Positions 1 to 6,529 are shown, counted from the first letter of the stretch. The stretch is DNA of 12,220 nt from JBLIAZ01 sp047632015 (GCA_047632015.1 JBLIBC010000053.1:1-12220), one strand, 5' to 3'. Program-made: numbers and translations. Notes: generated from the letters alone by a model not told the origin.

Positions 1-1
1 G

Positions 2-190
2 AGGGCTGCAGCAGGAACGATAAATAACCGTGAAAATCATAAGTCAACAGCGCTAATTGTTACTCAGGAACGGCTAGACTTATTAGCGAACGAAACAAAT
101 AGTTCCAAGTTGTTAATTGAAGATTTTTTCAATAAAAAAGGGGAAGTGTCTGGCACAAAGGTTACTATTGAAGTGGCAATTACTGATTAA
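2..190 (+). CDS. LytS-type sensor histidine kinase, C-terminal fragment
   Basis: Only the last 62 codons are inside the window; the gene begins upstream. The reading frame runs without a stop from base 2 to TAA at 188-190. The fragment carries the end of a HATPase_c domain: the residues RAAAGTIN, then NHKSTALIVTQERLDLL, match the segment after the G1 box (NGIGR) in the His_kinase/LytS-YehU family, where an H-K-S-x-A/G-x-x-I/V-T-x-E-R-L-x-L-L stretch is typical. A closing beta strand (GTKVTIEVAI) ends the ATPase fold. The stop lies 11 bases before the ATG of a LytTR response regulator, so the two genes are almost certainly cotranscribed and form a two-component pair: the kinase phosphorylates the regulator at the membrane in response to a signal that cannot be read here. 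The input domain and the phospho-accepting histidine are outside the window. Confidence 0.82.
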   Translation, partial: RAAAGTINNRENHKSTALIVTQERLDLLANETNSSKLLIEDFFNKKGEVSGTKVTIEVAITD

Positions 191-201
191 TTTTAAAAGT
201 G

Positions 202-945
202 ATGGAAAAAATATCAGCTGTAATTATTGATGATTTGCAAGAGTCAAGACAACTTTTGAGTCAAGATTTGGCAGACTATTGTGATCAAATTGAAGTAATT
301 GGTGAAGCTGATGGAGTAGTGTCAGGGTTAAAATTGATCAAGTCCAAAAGTCCTGATTTAGTGTTTTTGGATATCAACATGAATGATGGTTCAGGGTTTG
401 ATTTATTGGAAATCGTTGATAAACACGATTTCCGCATTATTTTCACCACCGCATCTGATTTATATGCAATTAAAGCGTTTAAATTCTCGGCAGTTGATTA
501 TTTGTTAAAACCAATAGATATTGACGAGTTAGTGGCAGCAGTTAACAAACTGACTAGTAATGCAGCAGCGACCGTGGACAATTACAAGTTGTTAAAGAGT
601 AATTTGGCAAATAAGGAAATTGAGCGAATAGCGCTACATACTCAGGATAAAATTCACATATGTTCAATTGATGAAATTGTTCGATGCGAGTCCAGTGTCA
701 ATTACACCACGTTTTATTTTTCAGATGGAAGCAAAAAAATGATCACAAAAACGTTAAAGTATTTTGATCAAATTCTAGGAGGATCAGGTTTTTTACGAGT
801 TCATCAATCTCATTTAATTAACACTGATTTCATCAGGGAATATGTCAGGTCCGATGGAGGATACATTACAATGAAAGACGAGGCGCTTATTCCAATATCA
901 AACAGAAAAAAGGCAGAAATAGTTAAACTAATTTCTGCCCTTTAA
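202..945 (+). CDS. LytTR-family response regulator
   Basis: This 247-residue protein is a cytoplasmic transcription regulator. The N-terminal receiver domain (about residues 4-120) has the acidic pair D10/D11, the phospho-acceptor D57 in LVFLDINM, T83 in IIFTTAS, and the switch lysine K103 in YLLKPID. A linker leads to a C-terminal LytTR DNA-binding domain (about 142-247) with the family signatures RCESSVNYTTFYF, then FLRVHQSHLIN. The LytTR fold binds pairs of 9-bp direct repeats about two helical turns apart. I chose the ATG at 202; a GTG immediately before it (199) is in frame, but the ATG gives the standard receiver N-terminus. The gene follows the kinase fragment by 11 bases and is surely its partner. 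The last codons contain an inverted repeat that probably terminates the convergent gene. The phased repeats at 2090-2140 are candidate targets of this protein (inference). Confidence 0.93.
   Translation: MEKISAVIIDDLQESRQLLSQDLADYCDQIEVIGEADGVVSGLKLIKSKSPDLVFLDINMNDGSGFDLLEIVDKHDFRIIFTTASDLYAIKAFKFSAVDYLLKPIDIDELVAAVNKLTSNAAATVDNYKLLKSNLANKEIERIALHTQDKIHICSIDEIVRCESSVNYTTFYFSDGSKKMITKTLKYFDQILGGSGFLRVHQSHLINTDFIREYVRSDGGYITMKDEALIPISNRKKAEIVKLISAL
906..940 (-). terminator. Rho-independent terminator of the SPFH gene, inside the 3' end of the LytTR gene
   Basis: A perfect 9-bp stem (GGCAGAAAT at 912-920 with ATTTCTGCC at 931-939) encloses a 10-base loop. Within the loop, AGT/ACT can add three more pairs. 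Read on the minus strand, the stem is followed at once by six T (complement of A906-911), which is the classical intrinsic-terminator layout. It lies about 85 bases after the SPFH stop. On the plus strand only TTT follows, so termination of the regulator gene here would be weaker; the element may work both ways. It overlaps the last codons of the regulator gene, whose stop is at 943-945. Confidence 0.7.
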
Positions 946-1024
946 TAGATTACCAGATAGTACGATTTAAGTTAATCTCAACGGTTTTTGCACTGCTCCG
1001 GTAATCACCCTGTTTCAAAACAAA

Positions 1025-1996
1025 CTATTTACCTGCAGTTTTACCTAACAAGTTACTAAAAACAGAAGCGTCTTGATTACTCGGAAGCACCGCAATTTGA
1101 ACCTTGGATGCTAGTTCTTTGTTTACCATGTAGGTAGCATAAACAGGATTGTCACTACATAGTTTGGCCATCCTCATGTCATTGTTAAATTCTAGTTGAG
1201 CTTCTTGCTTTTTTCTTCCAAGTTCCAAGTCTCTTAAATCAGTTTTTGATTCGAGCGAGGCTTTAGCAAGTAGTTTTTTTCTGGTAGCGTCAGATTGCGC
1301 TCTTAGCTTAGCTACTTGTTTTTCAGTTTCCGCTTTAGCTAGCTTACTAGCTCGTCTGCTTTTTTCAGTATCGGCTTTAATGCGTTGAACCTTAGCATCT
1401 ACTTCAGCTCTAGTCATTGCAACAAGTCCATTCGCTTTGGTTTGTTTTTTGTCCGCTTCAGCTCTTGCCACATTGATAATAGATTGCTTTCTTATGGTTT
1501 CAAGTTCTTGTTCTTGTAATGCCAATTTTTCCTTACTGTTTAAAAACGTCCTAGGGAAAATGATGTCTGAAATGATTACCTCTTTGATGGCAATACCTTC
1601 TTCTCCTAAATTACTTTTAAGGTATGCTTTCAAATCTGTGATGAACTTAAGCCTTTGTGAATTAAACATAGTGTCTACACTTGCATAAGTGTTAGACACG
1701 TTGTTCGCAAGCTCTAATTTTCTAGGAGCAAGCACCAAGGAGTCAAACGCATCAGCGCTGGTAAATTGTTTTTTGAAGCTTACCATGTCTTCAATTTTCC
1801 ACCTTACCGACATGTTTATTGAAAGTGGAATTCCGTCCCCCAAACGAACCTTTTGTAAAGTTGAATTATGCACAAAATCCTTACTAACTTTAGCTACTTC
1901 TACCTTTTTTTTGTCACAAGACGTTAACGTTAGCGTGCCTACTGCAATGATCATTGCTAGCATTATTTTCACTGTTTTCCCAATTGATTTTTTCAT
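1025..1996 (-). CDS. Band-7/SPFH (prohibitin-like) lipoprotein
   Basis: The 323-residue product starts with a lipoprotein signal peptide: basic MKKSIGKTVK, a hydrophobic core, then the lipobox LTSC with the acylated cysteine at residue 27. The residues after the cysteine (DKKK) lack the acidic pair described for surface export of Bacteroidota lipoproteins, so a periplasm-facing location is more likely (inference). Residues of about 32-160 resemble a band-7/SPFH domain (VRWKIEDMVSFKKQF; GIAIKEVIISDIIFPRTF). Residues of about 158-275 are a long Ala/Lys/Glu/Arg-rich heptad region, an obvious coiled coil, as in prohibitins and flotillins that form ring-like or scaffolding oligomers. SPFH proteins are usually anchored by a transmembrane helix, so a lipid anchor is a variant. 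The gene is alone on this strand and convergent with the LytTR gene. A TAtgTTTG box lies upstream, next to the 21-bp phased repeats. Its exact function is unknown. Confidence 0.85.
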   Translation of the reverse strand: MKKSIGKTVKIMLAMIIAVGTLTLTSCDKKKVEVAKVSKDFVHNSTLQKVRLGDGIPLSINMSVRWKIEDMVSFKKQFTSADAFDSLVLAPRKLELANNVSNTYASVDTMFNSQRLKFITDLKAYLKSNLGEEGIAIKEVIISDIIFPRTFLNSKEKLALQEQELETIRKQSIINVARAEADKKQTKANGLVAMTRAEVDAKVQRIKADTEKSRRASKLAKAETEKQVAKLRAQSDATRKKLLAKASLESKTDLRDLELGRKKQEAQLEFNNDMRMAKLCSDNPVYATYMVNKELASKVQIAVLPSNQDASVFSNLLGKTAGK

Positions 1997-2049
1997 GATG
2001 TTTTGTTTTTGAATGATTTAGTTTGTTTTGAAATAGTTTATCTCTAACA

Positions 2050-2057
2050 CAAACATA
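2050..2057 (-). promoter_or_regulatory. -7 box of the SPFH gene promoter
   Basis: On the minus strand the sequence is TATGTTTG, a full match to the Bacteroidota -7 consensus TAnnTTTG, 53 bases before the ATG of the SPFH gene. At the expected -33 distance (19-21 bases upstream) there is no TTTG-like element; the sequence there reads CTCA or TCAA. A good -7 box with no -33 box is typical of activator-dependent promoters, which fits the repeat array starting about ten bases further upstream. Confidence 0.5.
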
Positions 2058-2089
2058 CGTCAACGCCACGCCTCTATTGAGGGTATATT

Positions 2090-2140
2090 ATTATTCGACA
2101 GGAGGCTTTTATTATTTGAAGTTTTTACTTGATTATTTGA
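2090..2140. repeat. Three 9-bp direct repeats phased at 21 bp (candidate LytTR-type operator)
   Basis: The units are ATTATTCGA (2090-2098), ATTATTTGA (2111-2119) and ATTATTTGA (2132-2140). Start-to-start distances are exactly 21 and 21 bases, or two DNA turns, with 12-bp gaps of unrelated sequence. On the minus strand the units read TCGAATAAT, TCAAATAAT and TCAAATAAT, and lie just upstream of the SPFH promoter. Paired 9-bp direct repeats with gaps of about 12 bp are the known binding-site geometry of LytTR regulators such as AgrA. TCAAATAAT agrees with the published degenerate AgrA-type pattern at most positions but not at the central GT. The rest of the 1997-2250 intergenic region is AT-rich and shows no gene or RNA that I can recognise. 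The repeats are seen directly; the operator role is inferred. Confidence 0.55.
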
Positions 2141-2250
2141 TTTGAAGCAACATTGGTAAGCATGTGATGTTACGTTTAAGAAATGATTAAAATTTAAAAA
2201 AATGTAGGAAGTGCGAGTCGCTAAGTAAATAATGTTCTAATTTTAATGAC

Positions 2251-4182
2251 ATGAGATTTTTCGTTGTCTTTACGGTGTTATTCTTTTACCTACCCTCGAA
2301 TGGTTTTTCACAGAAGAGTTCTTGGGAAATTAATGAATCTTCAAAAAAGAATGTGTTTATCTATCATGTTGACACTTTTAATGCCTTTGATTTTCATTCA
2401 AATCACAGGAGTTTTTTTCAGTTTAAGCAGACAAGTGATAAAGTACCAGTAGGGTATTATTCAGGGTCGGCATTCAAAAAGGATCCAAAAGGTTTTGTTT
2501 ATTTTAATCCAGGGCTTGATTTAATTAAACATCTAACTAAAGATTCTGATGAAAGAAATTATCGAGGTGTCATGTTAAAAAATGCAGTTCGGTACAATCT
2601 TGATACGGTTAAAACTCCTTATTGTACAAGCTTAGAATTGCAATTTGATGTATCATCTGTCAATTTTGATGAGTTATACACGCCATTTTATTTTTCAAAA
2701 AATGAAGTAACCAATGCTGAATACAAGGAGTTCTTGAATTGTATTTTGGATTCTCTTTTTAAAATGGAATTGGGTGGTGATTTTATTAAAACTATAAACG
2801 GTAAAAAGATTGTCAATCGGGAATTAGAAATTGACATGGAGAATGAAAATGTAATAAAAAGGCTTGCGAAGTTTTACCTAGAGCCAGGAGAAGAGCGTTT
2901 TTATAAAAGAAAGCAATTAGACAGTAAAATATATAAGTGTCGTTACGATGGACGAAGGGTTTCTGTTTATCCTGACACATTATCGTGGGTGCATGATTTC
3001 TTTTTTTCGTATAATGAACTAATGACCCAGATGTATTTTTGGCATCCAACATATGACCAGTACCCGGTCGTCGGAATTAATTATTGGCAGGCACGGTGTT
3101 TTTTAAATTGGAAAGAGAAACAACTTCGAGAAGAACTGAAAAAGGCCGGATCAAAACTTAAGATAGAAATTGATTTTCCCACTTTGCAGGAAAGAGAATA
3201 TGTACTAGAAGATGCGTATGATTACACCACCGATGAAGAAGAAAGTAATTATGTAGCAGATAATTCATTCATTACTGATATCGCATTACATTATGACGAT
3301 ATTTCCAGAAAAACAGGAGGTAGGTATAGTAACGGCAAAGAAAGTGCTTTACGAGAAGTGCTTTACAGAAATTCCACTACTCCAGGGAATTATATTCTTG
3401 ATGGAAGCTTACACACAATACCAAGTTATAAGTTTCTAAAAGGTCATTCACGTGATGAAAAGGTCAATTCCAAAGCAGTCGAGTTCTTAGGGAATAACGT
3501 TTCTGAATGGACCAATTATCCTTATTCCAAGTGGAAGAAAATATTTGAATTGCGTCAAAACACGTTACTTGCTACGCAAGAGTTCGAAGACTCCTTAGTG
3601 AGTGCAATTGAAAGGTTTTACGATAGAAAAAATGATGAACTAGGTGTTTTAATTGTTGGGGGGAATTGGAGTGATGAAAAGCATTCGCTTCAATTGGGGC
3701 AAAATTTAGACGGAGCTTACGCTAAGCGATTTATTCATCCTGATTCATCATATAGTACTGTTGGGTTTAGATATGTAGTAAGAGTAATGTTACCGGAAGA
3801 CAGCATTTCATTTAAAGTAATCAAAAATAAAACAGAAGAATCTGAATCCTTTACAGATGCAAATCTAGTGGAAGATTGTTCTCATTGGGAAATAATGCCT
3901 GACACAAGTGAGATCTCAATGTTTATAAAGGAACTTACCTTAAAATATTCGAAAGAACCTTGTTGTGATGAGTTTTGTAAAATGGCAAATTATTGCGACA
4001 GGTCACGATTATATTTGAACCTTCATTATCTGCTTCCTGATAATGAAGGAGTATTAGACGCTGTAATTCCAAACACACATTATAGAATGACAATCATAGA
4101 CGACGAAACGGTCAAACTTATTCCCTCCTACAATCGAAATGATTTTAGGTTTAACGTCAAATACAAAATCGGAAGAGAGTAG
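2251..4182 (+). CDS. Secreted GldJ/GldK-like protein with a non-catalytic formylglycine-enzyme (SUMF1) fold
   Basis: The 643-residue product has a signal peptide (MRFFVVFTVLFFYL, probable cleavage in GFS/QKS near residue 20) with no lipobox cysteine, so it is predicted to be soluble in the periplasm or secreted. SUMF1/FGE-sulfatase landmarks follow in order: FYFSKNEVTNAEYKEF (146-161), YPVVGINYWQARCFLNW (271-287), FPTLQEREYVL (309-319), FLGNNVSEW (412-420), VGGNW (469-473) and VGFRYVVR (504-511). The stretch YPDTLSWVHDF followed by MYFWHPTYDQYPVVG (240-275) strongly recalls the gliding/type IX secretion proteins GldJ and GldK. The cysteine pair that makes true FGE catalytic is absent: no cysteine occurs between GGNW and GFRY. 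The domain is interrupted by long insertions (about 165-240 and 320-405) and followed by a cysteine-rich tail of about 130 residues that I do not recognise (CCDEFCKMANYC, 571-582). A structural or scaffold role is likely; the exact paralogue is uncertain. Confidence 0.75.
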   Translation: MRFFVVFTVLFFYLPSNGFSQKSSWEINESSKKNVFIYHVDTFNAFDFHSNHRSFFQFKQTSDKVPVGYYSGSAFKKDPKGFVYFNPGLDLIKHLTKDSDERNYRGVMLKNAVRYNLDTVKTPYCTSLELQFDVSSVNFDELYTPFYFSKNEVTNAEYKEFLNCILDSLFKMELGGDFIKTINGKKIVNRELEIDMENENVIKRLAKFYLEPGEERFYKRKQLDSKIYKCRYDGRRVSVYPDTLSWVHDFFFSYNELMTQMYFWHPTYDQYPVVGINYWQARCFLNWKEKQLREELKKAGSKLKIEIDFPTLQEREYVLEDAYDYTTDEEESNYVADNSFITDIALHYDDISRKTGGRYSNGKESALREVLYRNSTTPGNYILDGSLHTIPSYKFLKGHSRDEKVNSKAVEFLGNNVSEWTNYPYSKWKKIFELRQNTLLATQEFEDSLVSAIERFYDRKNDELGVLIVGGNWSDEKHSLQLGQNLDGAYAKRFIHPDSSYSTVGFRYVVRVMLPEDSISFKVIKNKTEESESFTDANLVEDCSHWEIMPDTSEISMFIKELTLKYSKEPCCDEFCKMANYCDRSRLYLNLHYLLPDNEGVLDAVIPNTHYRMTIIDDETVKLIPSYNRNDFRFNVKYKIGRE

Positions 4183-4191
4183 TTGTATCCT

Positions 4192-5052
4192 TTACACCAA
4201 CATTTTCTCAATTGGAACAATCAATATTCCTTCAGCGCCAAGGTTTTTTAAGGTGTCAATAGAATTCCAAAAATCTTTTTCCTTGATAACCGTGTGAACG
4301 GAACTCCAACCGTCAACCGCAAGAGGTAAAATCGTTGGGCTTTTCATTCCAGGAAGAGCTTTTACAATTTCGTCAAGCTTGTTGTTAGGAGCGTTCATTA
4401 AGACGTACTTAGTATGTTTGGCAGCTAAAATTGATTTTATTCTAAATACAATTTGGTCTAAAATCTCTTGTTTTTCTGCACTTAAACTTGGGTTAGTAAA
4501 CAATGCAGCTTCAGATTTTAATATAATTTCGCTTTCTTTTAACCCGTTTTTAAAGAGGGTGCTTCCGGAACTGACTAAATCGCAAATTCCATCAGCCAAC
4601 CCAATGTTAGGAGCAATTTCAACTGAACCAGATATAGCATGAATTTCAGCATTTACATTGTTGGCTTTGAGGTGTTCCTTCAAAGTATGAACGTATGAAG
4701 TAGCAATTCGCTTTCCTTCAAAAAAACTTACATCGTTATAATCTGCACCTTTTGGAACAGCTAGCGATAACCGGCATTTACTAAATCCTAATTTTTGAAC
4801 TAAGGTAAGGTTACAGTTGTGTTCAATGACTGTGTTTTCCCCTAATATAGCTACATCTGCTACTCCGTCTTTTACGTAGTTTGGAATGTCTGAGTTTCTT
4901 AAAAAATACAATTCAACTGGGAAAGTGTGTGACTTCACCATCAATTGATCTTTTCCATTGTCAAACCTGATTCCACATTCTTTAAGTAAGTCTATGGAGT
5001 CTTTGTTTAATCGACCCGATTTTTGAATTGCTATTTTAAGTACATTTTCCAT
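4192..5052 (-). CDS. hisG: ATP phosphoribosyltransferase (HisG, long form)
   Basis: HisG catalyses the first step of histidine synthesis, joining ATP and PRPP to phosphoribosyl-ATP in the cytoplasm. The 286-residue product has the N-terminal motif LKIAIQKSGRL, the binding-domain segment GVADVAILGENTV (63-75), GKRIATSYV (113-121), and the PRPP-binding region ISGSVEIAPNIGLADGICDL with DLVSSGSTL (140-166). A C-terminal regulatory ACT-like domain ends in GAEGILIVPIEKML. It is therefore the long, HisZ-independent form, expected to be feedback-inhibited by histidine. I chose the ATG at 5052, since the family starts just before KIAIQKSGRL; an upstream in-frame ATG at 5097 would add 15 atypical residues and overlap the putative promoter. 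The gene stands alone with no other his gene in the window. It is convergent with the GldJ/GldK-like gene (9 bases between the coding ends) and divergent from bioA. Confidence 0.96.
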   Translation of the reverse strand: MENVLKIAIQKSGRLNKDSIDLLKECGIRFDNGKDQLMVKSHTFPVELYFLRNSDIPNYVKDGVADVAILGENTVIEHNCNLTLVQKLGFSKCRLSLAVPKGADYNDVSFFEGKRIATSYVHTLKEHLKANNVNAEIHAISGSVEIAPNIGLADGICDLVSSGSTLFKNGLKESEIILKSEAALFTNPSLSAEKQEILDQIVFRIKSILAAKHTKYVLMNAPNNKLDEIVKALPGMKSPTILPLAVDGWSSVHTVIKEKDFWNSIDTLKNLGAEGILIVPIEKMLV

Positions 5053-5094
5053 TCTAAAGTATTTTTTCACTACTAAAAGTAGCTTTTTGAGCTT

Positions 5095-5102
5095 CAAAAG
5101 TA
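5095..5102 (-). promoter_or_regulatory. -7 box of the hisG promoter
   Basis: The minus strand reads TACTTTTG, a full match to TAnnTTTG, 42 bases before the chosen hisG ATG. Twenty bases further upstream is TTTT (complement of 5123-5126), a partial match to the -33 TTTG. This position excludes the upstream ATG at 5097 as a start if the promoter is used. Confidence 0.4.
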
Positions 5103-5109
5103 CTTATTT

Positions 5110-5141
5110 TTTCAGGAGAGAAAAAATATACGTTACGTTTG
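5110..5141 (+). promoter_or_regulatory. bioA promoter with a small palindrome over the -7 box
   Basis: TACGTTTG at 5134-5141 matches the Bacteroidota -7 consensus TAnnTTTG. TTTC at 5110-5113 is a three-of-four match to the -33 TTTG with a 20-base spacer. Transcription would start near 5148, leaving a leader of only about a dozen bases before the bioA ATG at 5160. The -7 box overlaps a short inverted repeat, ACGTT-TGC-AACGT (5135-5147), a possible repressor site, though it does not resemble the known proteobacterial BirA operator. Confidence 0.45.
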
Positions 5142-5159
5142 CAACGTTAAGAATTATCA

Positions 5160-6449
5160 ATGCTCGCAAAGAAAGACGAAAAATACATTTGGCATCCTTT
5201 TACGCAGGAAAAAACAGCCTCCTTGAATATTCCTATTAAAAAGGGAAAAGGAGTTTGGATTTATGACGAGGACGACAAGAAGTATTTGGATGCTATAAGC
5301 TCGTGGTGGGTGAACATTCATGGGCACGCGCATCCGTACATGAGAAAAAAAATTGATGAGCAATTAGGTGAGCTTGAACACGTAATATTTGCGGGGTTTA
5401 CTCATCCAAAAGCTATTGAGATATCAGAACGATTAATTACCAAGTTGGGTGATGGTTTTGATAAAGTATTTTTTAGTGATAACGGATCGACTTCAAATGA
5501 AGTGGCTTTAAAAATGTCTTTCCAATACTTTTATAATCAAGGGAAAAAGAAAACAAAAATCATTGCTTTCAAAGATAGTTACCATGGTGACACTTATGGC
5601 GCGATGAGTGTAGGGGGTAGGAGTGATTTTTCAAAACCATTTGAGGACAATTTATTTGATGTGTTTCATTTGGATGTGCCAACGGATCAAAATTTTCAGC
5701 AAGTAAGAAAGCAACTGATTCAGTTTTTAAACAGTGGCGATGTAGCAGCGTTTGTATTTGAACCTTTGGTTTTGGGCACAGCAGGAATGATAACATATAA
5801 GGTAAAACACTTGAACGAGCTGATGTCGATGTGTAAAGCAAAAGGTGTGTTGAACATTGCTGACGAAGTTTTTACTGGTTTTTATCGAACAGGAAAATTA
5901 TTTGCTCATCAGTATTTAAATATCAAACCGGATTTAATTTGCTTGTCAAAAGGATTAACAGGAGGGTATTTGCCGCTGGGCTTAACCATTACACATCAAA
6001 AGATTTATGATGCTTTTTATTCAGAGGATAAGAAAAAAGCATTTTTTCATGGACACTCCTACACTGGAAATCCATTGTCCTGTGCTGCAGCTTGTGCCAG
6101 TTTGGATTTACTAGAAAATCAAGAAACTCTTGATGGTGTGAAAAGGATAGTTCAAAAACACAAAGATTTCATTAAAGTGCTGCAAACAAGGAAGGAGGTT
6201 CAAGGAGTTCGACAAATTGGAACCATATTGGCTTTTGATTTAAAATCAAGTACTGGCACTTCCTATTTTAATAAAAGCAGGGATAAATTATATCAATTTT
6301 TTATTGATAAAGGCATATTAATGAGGCCGTTGGGGAATACTTTGTACATCGTTCCCCCTTACTGTATAAGTAGTAATGAGTTGGATTTATTGTACAACGC
6401 TATCAAGTCTTTGTTAAATCAAATTAGGTCTGGAAATATTCAAGTGTAA
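5160..6449 (+). CDS. bioA: Adenosylmethionine-8-amino-7-oxononanoate aminotransferase (DAPA synthase)
   Basis: BioA is a cytoplasmic, PLP-dependent class-III aminotransferase that converts KAPA to 7,8-diaminopelargonate in biotin synthesis, with S-adenosylmethionine as the usual amino donor. The product has 429 residues, normal for the family. Motifs in order: YIWHPFTQ (9-16), SSWWVNIHGHAHP (47-59), FSDNGSTSNEVALKM (105-119), DSYHGDTYGAMSV (139-151) with the substrate-site Y141, the PLP-ring aspartate in IADEVFTGFYRTGKLF (D235), the Schiff-base lysine in CLSKGLTGGYLPLG (K264), FFHGHSYTGNPLSCAA (295-310), and the arginine in RPLGNTLYIVPPY (R389) that should bind the KAPA carboxylate. The WHPFTQ motif has phenylalanine where E. 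coli has Tyr17. These motifs separate BioA from ornithine or GABA aminotransferases. It is divergent from hisG; its pathway partner bioF lies 4.4 kb downstream. Confidence 0.95.
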   Translation: MLAKKDEKYIWHPFTQEKTASLNIPIKKGKGVWIYDEDDKKYLDAISSWWVNIHGHAHPYMRKKIDEQLGELEHVIFAGFTHPKAIEISERLITKLGDGFDKVFFSDNGSTSNEVALKMSFQYFYNQGKKKTKIIAFKDSYHGDTYGAMSVGGRSDFSKPFEDNLFDVFHLDVPTDQNFQQVRKQLIQFLNSGDVAAFVFEPLVLGTAGMITYKVKHLNELMSMCKAKGVLNIADEVFTGFYRTGKLFAHQYLNIKPDLICLSKGLTGGYLPLGLTITHQKIYDAFYSEDKKKAFFHGHSYTGNPLSCAAACASLDLLENQETLDGVKRIVQKHKDFIKVLQTRKEVQGVRQIGTILAFDLKSSTGTSYFNKSRDKLYQFFIDKGILMRPLGNTLYIVPPYCISSNELDLLYNAIKSLLNQIRSGNIQV

Positions 6450-6498
6450 TATTTAGTCGAAAAATTGGTTAATAATCCTTCAAAAGGACAGCAAATAG

Positions 6499-6529
6499 TT
6501 TCTCAATTCAAGCATTAACTTTACTTTCG
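6499..6529 (+). promoter_or_regulatory. Putative promoter of bamD-rpoZ
   Basis: TACTTTCG at 6522-6529 matches TAnnTTTG except for one base. TTTC at 6499-6502 gives a three-of-four -33 match with a 19-base spacer. The predicted start of transcription falls almost on the bamD ATG (6534), which would make the mRNA leaderless or nearly so. Readthrough from bioA is the alternative, since I see no convincing terminator in the 84-base gap. Confidence 0.35.

Noticed and set aside
497..505. A further ATTATTTGT copy of the 2090-2140 repeat
   Set aside because: It is inside the receiver-domain coding sequence (encoding the DYLL segment), has one mismatch and no partner at 21-bp spacing.
1437..2012. Two plus-strand open frames opposite the SPFH gene
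   Set aside because: They lie antisense to a gene with clear signal peptide, domain and coiled-coil composition, and their products are low-complexity hydrophobic/cysteine-rich shadows.
2171..2178. TACGTTTA as a promoter -7 box for the GldJ/GldK-like gene
   Set aside because: It matches TAnnTTTG except at the last base, but no TTG lies 19-21 bases upstream. A second candidate (TAATTTTA at 2238-2245) is equally weak, so I call neither.
4183..4191. A terminator between the convergent GldJ/GldK-like gene and hisG
   Set aside because: Only nine bases separate the coding ends. I found no stem of useful strength with a T tract on either strand.
5157..5841. Minus-strand open frames opposite bioA
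   Set aside because: The bioA product is unmistakable on the plus strand; these frames have no start context or recognisable motifs.
6474..6488. TCCTT-CAA-AAGGA hairpin as a bioA terminator
   Set aside because: The stem has only five pairs and no T tract follows, so it does not meet the standard for an intrinsic terminator.
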